From Kordia sp. SMS9 (GTDB lineage: Bacteria; Bacteroidota; Bacteroidia; Flavobacteriales; Flavobacteriaceae): DNA of 64,000 nucleotides. Shown here piece after piece: positions 10,359 through 19,438 of this stretch. The notes beneath the pieces are model-generated. The model saw only the letters and a list, made by a program, of their open reading frames with translations, had not been told where the DNA came from and searched no databases. Each line of letters opens with the position of its first letter. Position 1 is the first letter of the stretch. Location of the stretch: contig NZ_CP031153.1 in assembly GCF_003352465.1 (NCBI RefSeq), positions 1,912,465 through 1,976,464 of the forward strand. The letters run 5' to 3'. The position numbers were made by a program, and so were the translations under genes.

Positions 10359-11423
10359 ATGACTACTGGTTTAACGTTTATAGTACTTATCCTCATTGCA
10401 ATCGCAATTTGGCAGTTGACAAAGATATTTGATTTATCACAAGCGAGAGCAGATAATACTCAAGTAGCGAATGACAAGGATAACAACGTCAATGGATACC
10501 TCATGATGGGATTCTTGATGTTCATATACATCATAACAATCATTTCTTTCTGGAAATGGGGAGATTTGCCTTTGATTGGTAATTCAGCTGCTGAACATGG
10601 AACAAGTGTAGATACATTGATGATTATATCAATGGTATTAATCTTCTTTGTACAAACCGTAACGCAAGCTCTACTTCACTATTTCGCCTACAAATACAGA
10701 GGTAAAAAAGGGAGAAAAGCACTGTATTATGCTGATAATGATAAATTAGAATTTATTTGGACAATTATTCCAGTAATTACATTGGCAGGTTTAATTCTTT
10801 ACGGATTGTTCACTTGGAATGAAATTATGGATGTAAATATGGATGATGATCCAATTGTTGTTGAATTGTATGCACAACAGTTCAACTGGAAAGCACGATA
10901 TGCAGGAGAAGATAACGTTCTTGGAAAAGCAAATGTGCGTTTGATTGATTTAGGAGACAATCCAAATATACTTGGTTTAGATAGAGAAGATAAATATGCA
11001 CAAGATGATATCATCGTGCAAGAACTTCACTTACCAGTGAACAAAAAGGTGGTATTCAAAATGCGTTCACAAGATGTATTGCACTCTGCATACATGCCAC
11101 ACTTTAGAATGCAAATGAACTGTGTGCCAGGAATGATCACAGAATTTGCGATGACCCCAAATAAAACGACCGCAGAAATGCGTGAAACACCAAAAATCAT
11201 CAAAAAAGTAACTCGTATCAATGGTATTAGAGCTGCTAAAAGTGAAAAACTAGTGGCAAAAGGTGAAGAAGCCTTAGAACCTTATGAATTCAATTACCTT
11301 TTATTATGCAACAAAATTTGTGGTGAATCTCACTACAACATGCAAATCAATGTAATTGTAGAGACTCAAGAAGAATTTGATAAGTGGATTGCTGAGCAAG
11401 AAACTTTTGGAAAAGAAAAATAA
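10359..11423 (+). CDS. coxB: Cytochrome c oxidase subunit II (CuA subunit)
   Basis: Subunit II of the heme-copper oxidase (354 residues); it accepts electrons at a periplasmic dinuclear CuA centre. Three hydrophobic segments are visible: an N-terminal helix (about 4-18), one at about 44-68, and a pair around 85-110 and 128-150. The CuA ligands are complete: His242 in LHSAYMPHF, and CNKICGESHYNM at 317-328 giving the two Cys, Glu, His and Met. There is no CxxCH, so it is not a caa3-type subunit with a fused cytochrome c; electrons must come from ActA/ActE or a soluble cytochrome. It follows actF by 26 bp, which places oxidase and alternative complex III in one operon. Confidence 0.93.
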   Translation: MTTGLTFIVLILIAIAIWQLTKIFDLSQARADNTQVANDKDNNVNGYLMMGFLMFIYIITIISFWKWGDLPLIGNSAAEHGTSVDTLMIISMVLIFFVQTVTQALLHYFAYKYRGKKGRKALYYADNDKLEFIWTIIPVITLAGLILYGLFTWNEIMDVNMDDDPIVVELYAQQFNWKARYAGEDNVLGKANVRLIDLGDNPNILGLDREDKYAQDDIIVQELHLPVNKKVVFKMRSQDVLHSAYMPHFRMQMNCVPGMITEFAMTPNKTTAEMRETPKIIKKVTRINGIRAAKSEKLVAKGEEALEPYEFNYLLLCNKICGESHYNMQINVIVETQEEFDKWIAEQETFGKEK

Positions 11424-11454
11424 AAAATAAACTAAAAAAGAATAGCAAATAGAT

Positions 11455-13254
11455 ATGTCAGCAACAGCAGTACACGCAGCAGGAGATCACGGACACGATC
11501 ACGGACATCATCATAAAGAGACATTCATTACTAAATATATATTTAGTCAGGATCATAAAATGATTGCCAAGCAATACTTGATTACAGGTGTTATCATGGG
11601 AGTTATCGGTATTATGATGTCTATACTTTTCCGCATGCAGTTAGCATGGCCAAAGGAATCGTTTACAATTTTTGAAATATTCTTAGGAAGTTGGGCGCCA
11701 GACGGAGTCATGAGTGCCGATAAATACCTAGCCTTAGTAACCATTCACGGTACCATCATGGTATTCTTTGTATTAACTGCTGGGTTAAGTGGTACGTTTA
11801 GTAACTTACTTATTCCATTGCAAATTGGAGCACGAGATATGGCATCTGGATTCCTAAACATGGTTTCCTATTGGTTATTTTTCATCTCAAGTGTCATCAT
11901 GATTTCTTCTTTATTTGTAGAAGGTGGAGCAGCATCAGCAGGTTGGACAATCTATCCTCCATTAAGTGCCTTGCCAGAAGCAATTCCAGGTTCAGGATTA
12001 GGAATGACATTGTGGTTAGTGTCCATGGCAATATTCATTGCATCCTCATTACTAGGATCATTAAACTATATTGTAACGGTAATCAACCTTCGTACAAAAG
12101 GAATGTCAATGACAAGATTGCCACTAACAATCTGGGCATTTTTTGTAACTGCTATCATTGGTGTAGTTTCGTTCCCAGTATTATTATCAGCAGCATTATT
12201 ACTAATATTTGATAGAAGCTTTGGAACATCGTTCTATCTATCAGACATATTCATACAAGGTGAAGCCTTGCATTATCAAGGTGGATCGCCTGTACTTTTT
12301 GAACATTTATTCTGGTTCTTAGGACACCCAGAAGTATATATTGTATTACTTCCAGCACTAGGAATCACTTCAGAAGTCATCGCAACCAACTCTCGAAAAC
12401 CGATTTTCGGATATCGAGCCATGGTCGCCTCCATTTTGGCAATTGCATTCCTATCAACAATTGTTTGGGGACACCACATGTTTATCTCAGGAATGAATCC
12501 ATTCTTAGGTTCTGTATTTACATTCACAACCTTATTAATCGCGATTCCATCCGCCGTCAAAGCGTTCAACTATATCACAACACTCTGGAAAGGAAACTTA
12601 CAGATGAACCCAGCGATGTTATTTTCAATCGGATTAGTCTCAACATTCATTACAGGTGGATTAACAGGAATTATCTTGGGAGATAGTACATTAGACATCA
12701 ACGTACACGATACGTATTTTGTAGTAGCGCATTTCCACTTAGTAATGGGTATTTCCGCACTATACGGATTATTCGCAGGTGTATATCACTGGTTCCCAAA
12801 AATGTTTGGGCGCATGATGAACAAAAACTTAGGATACGTGCACTTCTGGGTAACAGCCGTCTGTGCATACGGAGTATTTTTCCCAATGCACTTTATCGGA
12901 ATGGCTGGATTACCAAGACGTTACTACACAAACTCGGAATTCCCATTATTTGATGACTTAGCAGATGTAAACGTAGTAATCACAATGTTTGCAATCATTG
13001 GAGGAGCATTTCAGTTGGTATTCTTATACAACTTCTTTAGCAGTATATTCTATGGTAAAAAAGCAACGCAAAACCCTTGGAGATCTAACACATTAGAGTG
13101 GACAACTCCAGTTGAGCACATGCACGGAAACTGGCCAGGAGAAATTCCTCATGTACACCGTTGGGCTTATGATTACAGTAAGCCAGGACACGATGATGAT
13201 TTTGTTCCGCAAACGGTGCCAATGAAAGAAGGCGAAGAAGAACTACATCACTAA
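11455..13254 (+). CDS. coxA: Cytochrome c oxidase subunit I
   Basis: Catalytic subunit of an aa3-type oxidase (599 residues, about 12 membrane helices). The binuclear-centre motifs are intact: FLGHPEVY gives the CuB His and the cross-linked Tyr and includes the proton-path Glu of A1-type oxidases; WGHHMFISGMNP gives the CuB His pair; VHDTYFVVAHFHLVMG gives the heme a/a3 His ligands. The first 20 residues carry seven histidines (HGHDHGHHH at 12-20), like the insertion in ActF. It is the last gene of act-cox; a terminator follows at 13334. Confidence 0.94.
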   Translation: MSATAVHAAGDHGHDHGHHHKETFITKYIFSQDHKMIAKQYLITGVIMGVIGIMMSILFRMQLAWPKESFTIFEIFLGSWAPDGVMSADKYLALVTIHGTIMVFFVLTAGLSGTFSNLLIPLQIGARDMASGFLNMVSYWLFFISSVIMISSLFVEGGAASAGWTIYPPLSALPEAIPGSGLGMTLWLVSMAIFIASSLLGSLNYIVTVINLRTKGMSMTRLPLTIWAFFVTAIIGVVSFPVLLSAALLLIFDRSFGTSFYLSDIFIQGEALHYQGGSPVLFEHLFWFLGHPEVYIVLLPALGITSEVIATNSRKPIFGYRAMVASILAIAFLSTIVWGHHMFISGMNPFLGSVFTFTTLLIAIPSAVKAFNYITTLWKGNLQMNPAMLFSIGLVSTFITGGLTGIILGDSTLDINVHDTYFVVAHFHLVMGISALYGLFAGVYHWFPKMFGRMMNKNLGYVHFWVTAVCAYGVFFPMHFIGMAGLPRRYYTNSEFPLFDDLADVNVVITMFAIIGGAFQLVFLYNFFSSIFYGKKATQNPWRSNTLEWTTPVEHMHGNWPGEIPHVHRWAYDYSKPGHDDDFVPQTVPMKEGEEELHH

Positions 13255-13273
13255 AATCTCTATGAAAGTGGAA

Positions 13274-13322
13274 ATCTCATAAGAGAATTCATATCATAAA
13301 TACCGAATCTCACATAAGAGAT
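13274..13322. repeat. Two short inverted motifs ATCTCA(CA)TAAGAGA
   Basis: ATCTCATAAGAGA (13274-13286) and ATCTCACATAAGAGAT (13307-13322) each form a small TCTC/GAGA stem. They sit side by side between the coxA stop and its terminator. They could be a protein-binding direct repeat or a 3'-end RNA structure; nothing in the sequence decides this. Confidence 0.35.
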
Positions 13323-13333
13323 CACAAATAATA

Positions 13334-13368
13334 AAAAGCCTTTCTGCATAGAAAGGCTTTTCTTTTTT
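13334..13368 (+). terminator. Intrinsic terminator of act-cox
   Basis: AAAAGCCTTTCT (13334-13345) pairs perfectly with AGAAAGGCTTTT (13350-13361) around a 4-base loop, followed by a T-rich run. It separates the respiratory operon from ruvB. Confidence 0.85.
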
Positions 13369-13375
13369 ATCTTTG
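13368..13375 (+). promoter_or_regulatory. Candidate -7 element of ruvB, implying a near-leaderless mRNA
   Basis: TATCTTTG fits TAnnTTTG exactly but ends only five bases before the ruvB ATG at 13381. If used, transcription would start at or next to the start codon. A -33 TTG is not evident, because that region is the terminator hairpin. Confidence 0.4.
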
Positions 13376-13380
13376 TTTTA

Positions 13381-14403
13381 ATGAATGATAACTTAGACCC
13401 TACAAATCAGAACTTTTCCTCTGAAGAATTAGACATAGAAAAGGTGTTGCGTCCACTATCCTTTGAGGATTTTACGGGACAAGATCAAGTATTAGAAAAT
13501 CTGCAAGTATTTGTGCAAGCCGCAAACCTACGTGATGAAGCATTAGATCATACGCTATTTCATGGACCTCCAGGATTGGGAAAAACGACGTTAGCACATA
13601 TTCTTGCCAATGAACTAGGAGCAAGTATAAAAGTAACTTCCGGACCTGTATTGGACAAACCTGGTGATTTAGCAGGCTTGTTGACGAATTTAGATGAACG
13701 TGATGTTTTATTTATTGATGAAATACATCGTTTAAGTCCTATTGTGGAAGAATATCTCTATTCGGCGATGGAAGATTATAAAATTGATATCATGATTGAA
13801 TCGGGCCCAAATGCCAGAACTGTTCAAATCAATTTGAATCCTTTTACCTTAGTAGGTGCCACAACGCGTTCAGGATTGCTTACAGCACCAATGCGAGCCC
13901 GTTTTGGAATTGCAAGCCGCTTACAATACTATTCAACCGAATTACTATCAACCATCGTGCAGCGAAGTGCGCAAATACTCAAAGTTCCCATCAGTATGGA
14001 AGCTGCGATTGAAATTGCAGGAAGAAGTCGTGGAACACCGCGTATTGCCAATGCGCTATTACGCAGAGTGCGTGATTTTGCGCAAATCAAAGGAAATGGT
14101 ACGATCGACATAGCAATTGCGCAGTTCAGTCTCAAAGCATTAAATGTAGATGCCTATGGTTTGGACGAAATGGACAACCGAATCTTATCTGCGATCATAG
14201 ACAAATTCAAAGGTGGACCAGTCGGAATTACAACCTTGGCAACGGCAGTTTCTGAAAGTGGCGAAACCATCGAAGAAGTATACGAACCTTTCCTCATACA
14301 ACAAGGTTTCATCATCCGAACCCCAAGAGGAAGAGAAGTCACCGAACTCGCATACAAACATCTTGGAAGAGTGAAAGGTGGCGTTCAAGGAGGACTTTTT
14401 TAG
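13381..14403 (+). CDS. ruvB: Holliday junction branch-migration ATPase RuvB
   Basis: Hexameric AAA+ motor that, with RuvA, drives branch migration of Holliday junctions in recombinational repair. The 340-residue protein has Walker A GPPGLGKT at 62-69, Walker B/DEIH at 113-116, sensor/arginine-finger segments ([19 protein letters not shown]) and the C-terminal winged-helix DNA-binding domain ([18 protein letters not shown]). Length and start agree with the family. The gene stands just after the act-cox terminator. ruvA is encoded separately, 9 kb downstream, so the two are not in one operon here. Confidence 0.96.
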   Translation: MNDNLDPTNQNFSSEELDIEKVLRPLSFEDFTGQDQVLENLQVFVQAANLRDEALDHTLFHGPPGLGKTTLAHILANELGASIKVTSGPVLDKPGDLAGLLTNLDERDVLFIDEIHRLSPIVEEYLYSAMEDYKIDIMIESGPNARTVQINLNPFTLVGATTRSGLLTAPMRARFGIASRLQYYSTELLSTIVQRSAQILKVPISMEAAIEIAGRSRGTPRIANALLRRVRDFAQIKGNGTIDIAIAQFSLKALNVDAYGLDEMDNRILSAIIDKFKGGPVGITTLATAVSESGETIEEVYEPFLIQQGFIIRTPRGREVTELAYKHLGRVKGGVQGGLF

Positions 14404-14415
14404 AAATTATAAACC

Positions 14416-14440
14416 TGTCACTTCGAGCGTAGTCGAGATG
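14416..14440. repeat. REP-like element TGTCACTTCGAGC...
   Basis: A 25-base sequence starting TGTCACTTCGAGCGTAGTCG contains the small inverted repeat CGAGCGTAGTCGAG. Sequences of this TGTCA(n)TTCGAGC type are dispersed repeats in Flavobacteriaceae genomes (known pattern). It lies in the 61-bp gap between ruvB and the P450 gene. Confidence 0.5.
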
Positions 14441-14464
14441 CAAACAACCAGCAACTAGCAACCA

Positions 14465-15802
14465 ATGCCATACCACTATCCAAACACAATTCCATTCTAC
14501 AAAATTCTCTTCAAATCGTCTTCGATTACGCGAAATCCAATTCCGTTTCACAAAGAAAATTTTGAAAAGCATGGAGATACGTTTGCGATTTCGCCGCCGT
14601 TTTCAAAACGAATCATGCTGACGTGCGATGCAGAAATCATACTGTATTTGTTGCGAAAAAATCATCGGAACTATAAAAAATCTAAAATTCAAACCAAGTT
14701 CCTATCAAAATATGTTGGGAAAGGATTGTTGACTTCAAGTGGTGAGTATTGGTTGAAACAACGACGACTCATTCAACCTGCATTTCACAAAGAAAAGTTG
14801 CAAAAATTGGTCACTATTATGGAAAGTACCATTGAAACGCAACTGCAAAATCTTCCTAAAAATACCAAAGTAGATTCGTATCCGATTATGAACGAATTGG
14901 CGTTTCACGTTGTAGCAAAATCACTGTTTAACTATTCTTCGGATGAACATACCATGCACCGACTGCAAGAAATTATAGAAACCTTGCAAGATTTCATCAT
15001 TCGAGAAATACGACAACCACACAAACAATGGTGGTATAAAGCAAGCGGATTGGTCAAAAAACACATGACACTCGTCAAGGAAAGTCGCGATATCATTAAT
15101 ACAGTCATTGACGAACGTCGTAATTCCGACAAAGAACACGACGATTTATTAGACATGCTGCTCAAAGCAAAATACGAAGATGACGGAACTTCCATGACCA
15201 ACGAACAATTGATAGATGAAATCCTAATCTTCTTTGTGGCAGGACATGAAACTACTGCAAATGCACTTACATTTACCTTTCATCTTATTGCCAAAAATCC
15301 AGAAGTGTATGCAAAAGTATTGACTGAAATTGATGCGATTGATGATGCGATTTCTCCGATGGAAAAAATAGCGAAACTCAACTACGTGAAAAACTGTGTG
15401 GAAGAATCCATGCGTTTGTATCCACCAGCGTGGATTACGGACAGAGTTGCTTTGGAAGACGATTCTTTTGGAGGTTTTAACGTGCAAAAAGGAACGATGA
15501 TTGGAATTTCGTTTTATGAATTGCACAGGAACAAAAAATACTGGGAAAATCCAAACGATTTCATACCCGAACGTTTCTCAGACGAAAACCGAAAAGCAAC
15601 AACAGGATATTACTTTCCGTTCGGCGCAGGTCCGCGTATGTGTATTGGAAACAGTTTTGCATTGTATGAAATGATGTTGTCTGTCTATCAAATGATGAAA
15701 AAATATACGATTGCAACTGATCCAAAAAAAGTAGCTATTGCGCCATTAATTACACTAAAGCCTATTGATCTTCCGTTAACCTTCACGAAAAGAACAGTTT
15801 GA
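14465..15802 (+). CDS. Cytochrome P450
   Basis: Heme-thiolate monooxygenase of 445 residues, cytoplasmic (no signal peptide). Motifs: I-helix oxygen-activation AGHETT at 259-264, K-helix ExxR as ESMR at 314-317, and the heme-binding loop [10 protein letters not shown] with the proximal ligand Cys393. The substrate is unknown; a fatty-acid or terpenoid hydroxylase is possible by analogy with CYP4/CYP102-like sequences. No ferredoxin or reductase gene is adjacent, so electron partners must be elsewhere. The 3' end overlaps queG by four bases (TTGA), suggesting co-transcription with a tRNA-modification enzyme, an odd functional pairing. Confidence 0.92.
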   Translation: MPYHYPNTIPFYKILFKSSSITRNPIPFHKENFEKHGDTFAISPPFSKRIMLTCDAEIILYLLRKNHRNYKKSKIQTKFLSKYVGKGLLTSSGEYWLKQRRLIQPAFHKEKLQKLVTIMESTIETQLQNLPKNTKVDSYPIMNELAFHVVAKSLFNYSSDEHTMHRLQEIIETLQDFIIREIRQPHKQWWYKASGLVKKHMTLVKESRDIINTVIDERRNSDKEHDDLLDMLLKAKYEDDGTSMTNEQLIDEILIFFVAGHETTANALTFTFHLIAKNPEVYAKVLTEIDAIDDAISPMEKIAKLNYVKNCVEESMRLYPPAWITDRVALEDDSFGGFNVQKGTMIGISFYELHRNKKYWENPNDFIPERFSDENRKATTGYYFPFGAGPRMCIGNSFALYEMMLSVYQMMKKYTIATDPKKVAIAPLITLKPIDLPLTFTKRTV

Positions 15803-16734
15803 ATTCCAAACAAAAACATACAGAACTGATCAAAGCTGAAGCAAAACGCTTAGGGTTTTTGTCGTGTGGCATCTCAAAAGCGGAATTTTTAGAAGAAGAA
15901 GCACCGCGATTGGAAGCTTGGTTGAATAAAAATATGCATGGCGAAATGCAGTACATGGAAAATCATTTTGACAAGCGATTGGATCCAACGAAATTGGTGG
16001 ACGATTCCAAATCGGTGGTTTCTCTATTGTTGAATTACTATCCATCTGAAACGCAAAAAGATGCCGAAGCGCCCAAAATTTCCAAATACGCATACGGAAG
16101 AGATTATCACTTTGTCATCAAAGACAAGCTAAAAAGCTTACTACATTTCATTCAAGAGGAAATTGGAGACGTTCACGGACGTGCATTTGTAGATTCCGCG
16201 CCTGTGTTGGACAAAGCTTGGGCGGCAAAAAGTGGTTTGGGTTGGATTGGAAAACACAGCAATCTCCTCACACAGCAAGTCGGTTCTTTCTATTTTATTG
16301 CAGAACTTATTATTGATTTGGAACTAGACTATGATTCACCTGTCACAGATCACTGTGGCAGTTGTACGGCATGTATCGACGCATGCCCAACGCAAGCCAT
16401 TGTTGATCCGTATGTGGTTGATGGAAGCAAATGTATCTCATACTTTACGATCGAACTGAAAAACGAAATTCCAACACACGTACAAGGTCAATTTGACAAT
16501 TGGATGTTTGGCTGCGATATTTGCCAAGATGTATGTCCGTGGAATCGGTTCTCAAAGCCACACAACGAACCGTTGTTCAATCCGTATCCAGAATTGCTGT
16601 CAATGTCTAAAAAAGAATGGGAAGAAATCACGCAAGAAGTCTTTAGTGAACTCTTTAAAAAATCGGCAGTAAAGCGCACAAAATATACAGGTTTAGTGCG
16701 AAATATTCAATTTTTGAAAACAGAAGAACAATAA
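15799..16734 (+). CDS. queG: Epoxyqueuosine reductase
   Basis: Cobalamin- and [4Fe-4S]-dependent enzyme that reduces epoxyqueuosine to queuosine, the last step in modifying the wobble base of GUN-anticodon tRNAs. The 311-residue protein has the DUF1730/cobalamin region ([33 protein letters not shown]) and two iron-sulfur clusters: [12 protein letters not shown] and [11 protein letters not shown], plus the intervening [10 protein letters not shown]. The start is TTG at 15799, overlapping the P450 stop as TTGA; the resulting N-terminus (MNSKQKH) fits the family and no better ATG exists nearby. It lacks the C-terminal HEAT-repeat extension of longer homologues. Confidence 0.93.
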   Translation: MNSKQKHTELIKAEAKRLGFLSCGISKAEFLEEEAPRLEAWLNKNMHGEMQYMENHFDKRLDPTKLVDDSKSVVSLLLNYYPSETQKDAEAPKISKYAYGRDYHFVIKDKLKSLLHFIQEEIGDVHGRAFVDSAPVLDKAWAAKSGLGWIGKHSNLLTQQVGSFYFIAELIIDLELDYDSPVTDHCGSCTACIDACPTQAIVDPYVVDGSKCISYFTIELKNEIPTHVQGQFDNWMFGCDICQDVCPWNRFSKPHNEPLFNPYPELLSMSKKEWEEITQEVFSELFKKSAVKRTKYTGLVRNIQFLKTEEQ

Positions 16735-16801
16735 ATCCATCACAATTAAATTGGTATTACGTAATTATTAAGCCTAAGCAAGCTATTAAAAATCAGCTAT
16801 T

Positions 16802-16939
16802 TGTCTTTTCGAGCATTATTGCAACTACTGGGCGTAGCTTATGAGAATACTGAAAACTATATGTTTCCATCGAATCTCGATAGCTTCGCTAGGTATTTTC
16901 AATTGAATATATTTAATCTCAATAATGCTCGATTTGACA
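16802..16939. repeat. 138-bp MITE-like element with 20-bp terminal inverted repeats
   Basis: The left end (16802-16821, TGTC-TTT-TCGAGCATTATTG) and right end (16920-16939) are inverted repeats matching at 17 of 20 positions, including a perfect 13-base core TCGAGCATTATTG. The interior carries a smaller TCGAATCTCGA motif (about 16870-16880). The ends resemble the TGTCA(n)TTCGAGC repeat at 14416. It fills most of the gap between the convergent queG and repeat-protein operon and has no coding capacity. Confidence 0.6.
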
Positions 16940-16985
16940 TTCATATCAAAAAAAAGTCTTTAATGCTAGTAGAATAAATGCGATC

Positions 16986-17876
16986 CTATTCTTCCTTTAA
17001 CTTTTCTTTCAAAGCGTCTAACTGCTTTTGAAGTTGAATCATATACAAAGTCAACTCTTCAATCTTTTCTTGTTGTTTTGTGGTGATAACTCCAAGTTCC
17101 AAACCTTCACTTTCTACCGTTTTCGCAGAAGGAATATTTGGCAAATGACCATTTTTATCAATAAAATCAGCTACTTCATGAATGGGCATCAATTTATAAT
17201 TGTTATCAAAAACATAATCTGCCCAACCTGTACGGATGCGAACTTCTTCGGCAATAGTACCGCCTTTTACATACATGCTGTACGCACTTAAATTCATGTT
17301 GCCGAGCGAGTTTATCAAATTTTTCGTATTGATTCCGAGCTTGTCCGAAGAAAAATCACCGTAAATCAAAGGTGTTGCGTTGTAGTTATTATCAACATAC
17401 AACTTATGGCTTCCTGTTTCATCTTTCCCTGAACCAAACCCAATAAACACGTTGTCCGAACCTGTAGTATTCCAAACGCCCGCATCTTTTCCAATACATA
17501 CATTTCGGCTTCCGCTTGTATTATTGCGACCTGCGTAAAAACCCATATATACATTGCTTCCACCGCTCGTGTTCAATTCGCCAGCATACGAGCCTAAAAA
17601 GGTGTTTCGAGTGCTTGTAGCGTTGGCGCCCGCATTGCTTCCCATAAACGTATTTCGATCGCCTGTGGTGTTGCTCTGTCCTGCAAAGTAACCAATAAAT
17701 GTATTTTCATTTCCTCCAGTAGCAAGATTCTGTCCAGCAGAAACTCCAAAATTTGAATTGTCTGTTCCGCCAGTTCCTGAGTTTACACCCAAATTTGTAT
17801 TCTGTGCTGTCGCGGGAATCATCATCAAAAAGGATGCAACTATAAGACTTCGTGTAAGTATATTTAAAATTTTCAT
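16986..17876 (-). CDS. Glycine-rich repeat surface protein with C-terminal coiled coil (paralog C)
   Basis: Exported protein of 296 residues; signal peptide about 1-25 (ending TAQ). Residues about 40-155 form about seven units of 16-17 residues with the pattern N-[TV]-x-[ILM]-G-x-x-[AS]-G followed by a TG turn, suggesting a beta-roll or trimeric YadA-head-like solenoid. A linker (DKLGIN) leads to a conserved block (YVKGG, WADYVF, ADFIDKNGHLPNIPSA) and a C-terminal coiled coil starting QQEKIEELTLY. This architecture is common in Bacteroidota and often labelled tail-fiber-domain; the function is unknown. There is no T9SS sorting domain of its own. Last gene of a four-gene minus-strand operon. 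Confidence 0.7.
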   Translation of the reverse strand: MKILNILTRSLIVASFLMMIPATAQNTNLGVNSGTGGTDNSNFGVSAGQNLATGGNENTFIGYFAGQSNTTGDRNTFMGSNAGANATSTRNTFLGSYAGELNTSGGSNVYMGFYAGRNNTSGSRNVCIGKDAGVWNTTGSDNVFIGFGSGKDETGSHKLYVDNNYNATPLIYGDFSSDKLGINTKNLINSLGNMNLSAYSMYVKGGTIAEEVRIRTGWADYVFDNNYKLMPIHEVADFIDKNGHLPNIPSAKTVESEGLELGVITTKQQEKIEELTLYMIQLQKQLDALKEKLKEE

Positions 17877-17887
17877 CTGTGTGTTTT

Positions 17888-18826
17888 TTAATTTTTGTGA
17901 GACATTTTTTTAGCAGCTTTCTTTGCGGCTAATTCCGCTTTAATAGCTTGTAATTGCTCATTTAGATCAATAACATAAAGTGTCAACTCTTCAATCTTTT
18001 CTTGTTGAATTCGTTTAATGTCGCCCATTTCAATTCCCGTTTTTTCTACTACTTCCGCAGATGGGACATTGGGCAAGTGACCGTTTTCGTCAATAAATGC
18101 TTCCACTTCTGAAAGCGAGAGCAATTGATAACCTTCGTCAAACACATAATCTGCCCAACCAGTTGAAATACGAAATTCCTCTGTAAGCAATCCGCCTTTT
18201 ATGTACAAACTGTAATTGCTTAAATTTACACCACTCAAGGTGTTTGGTAAATTTGTCGTGTTTATTCCCAACTTATCAGCACTAAAATCACCGTATAATA
18301 AAGGTGTGGTCAAATAATTATTGTCAATGATCAATTTGTCATTATTGGTGCTTCCTGTTCCTACTTGACTTCCTACAGCATAGCCAATAAATACATTTCC
18401 TTTGGTATTTCCTTGCGACCAACTTCCCGTTCTGTCACCTACAAATACATTTTGATCAGCGTATCCAAGAGTATTGCACGAGCTACAATTTCCAATAAAC
18501 ACATTATTACTTCCTTGTGTCAGCCAATTTCCATTTTCGGCACCAAAAAACACATTTCTGCTACCAATCAATCCGCTTTCAGCACCAATGGAAGTATTGG
18601 TAGTTGCGTTTGATGAACTATTGTTTCCAACTCTGTAACCCATAGCGACATTATTGTTACTGCTGCTTGTGTCAATAGCGTATCCAAAATAAGAGTTATT
18701 TCCTCCAGCAGTATACGTTAGCGTTCCAAAAGTGGTAGTAGTTTGTGCCGTTGTAATTGAAGTGCTTAAAATCATCAAAAAGCAACACAGCAAATACGCG
18801 CTATTTTTTCTATATAAATATTTCAT
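17888..18826 (-). CDS. Glycine-rich repeat surface protein with C-terminal coiled coil (paralog B)
   Basis: A 312-residue paralog of the preceding entry. Signal peptide about 1-27 (ending TTAQ). The repeat section (about 40-160) is more degenerate, with units such as NVFIGN and NVFVGD and a Cys pair (SSCN). The C-terminal module is well kept: DKLGINT, YIKGG, WADYVF, AFIDENGHLPNVPSA and the coiled coil QQEKIEELTLYV, ending in a Lys/Ala-rich tail (AAKKAAKKM). It is 11 bp upstream of paralog C and 26 bp downstream of the T9SS-sorted gene, so co-transcription is likely. Function unknown; surface stalk or adhesin is an inference. Confidence 0.65.
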   Translation of the reverse strand: MKYLYRKNSAYLLCCFLMILSTSITTAQTTTTFGTLTYTAGGNNSYFGYAIDTSSSNNNVAMGYRVGNNSSSNATTNTSIGAESGLIGSRNVFFGAENGNWLTQGSNNVFIGNCSSCNTLGYADQNVFVGDRTGSWSQGNTKGNVFIGYAVGSQVGTGSTNNDKLIIDNNYLTTPLLYGDFSADKLGINTTNLPNTLSGVNLSNYSLYIKGGLLTEEFRISTGWADYVFDEGYQLLSLSEVEAFIDENGHLPNVPSAEVVEKTGIEMGDIKRIQQEKIEELTLYVIDLNEQLQAIKAELAAKKAAKKMSHKN

Positions 18827-18852
18827 AATGTTTTAAAATTTAAGTTTTGTCA

Positions 18853-19434
18853 CTAGTTTTTAATCAATTTGCGTGTGAATGATTTTCCACCTTTGGCTTC
18901 ATACAGCTTCACCACATAAATTCCCTTCGCTAACGAAGAAACATCCAATGAAATGCTGGCTGCATCTTTCTGGGCAATCTCTCTCGAAAATAACATTGCC
19001 GAAGTGTTCAACGCATACACTTCCACACGAACGTTGGAGTTCCAAGTTTGCGCTTTCAATGAAATATTTACAAAACCTTTTGTCGGATTCGGATACAATT
19101 CAAACTGTGTATCTTCTTGTGTAAACAGTTGTGGTGCGGCTACAGCTTCTTTCTTTCCAGTGATAGGAACGGATAAAAATAAAGTTCCTCCATTTTCAAC
19201 GGTAAAACCATCTTTCAAAGTAGTTGCTGAGGAAAAATAATTTCCTGTTCCGCCAGAAAAAATAGTATTCACGGCAATCAAACTTGCTACAGTTGCTGCG
19301 GTATCTACTTGATCGGCATACACATCATTATGAATGTACAAATCGTATTCTACAGGATTAAACTGTGCTTGACAAAGGTTTGTGCTCAAAAAATACACAC
19401 TTGCTGTGGCTAAAAAATATAGAATGTTTTTCAT
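18853..19434 (-). CDS. Small secreted protein with type IX sorting domain
   Basis: A 193-residue exported protein: signal peptide about 1-23 (ending CQAQ), a middle section (about 45-90) with the pattern AVNTIFSGG ... TLKDGFTVENGG that resembles the 3-coathanger stack domain of Bacteroidota surface proteins, and a type A T9SS C-terminal sorting domain (about 115-193) starting FELYPNPTKGFVNIS and ending GIYVVKLYEAKGG...RKLIKN. The sorting domain directs outer-membrane translocation through SprA and attachment. It sits between two of the three repeat-protein paralogs, which suggests a shared surface structure. Confidence 0.8.
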   Translation of the reverse strand: MKNILYFLATASVYFLSTNLCQAQFNPVEYDLYIHNDVYADQVDTAATVASLIAVNTIFSGGTGNYFSSATTLKDGFTVENGGTLFLSVPITGKKEAVAAPQLFTQEDTQFELYPNPTKGFVNISLKAQTWNSNVRVEVYALNTSAMLFSREIAQKDAASISLDVSSLAKGIYVVKLYEAKGGKSFTRKLIKN

Positions 19435-19438
19435 GGTT

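Noticed and set aside
17300..17770. Periodic near-51-bp repeats resembling a CRISPR or minisatellite
   Set aside because: The period is three times 17 codons and encodes the glycine repeat units; spacers and exact repeats are absent.
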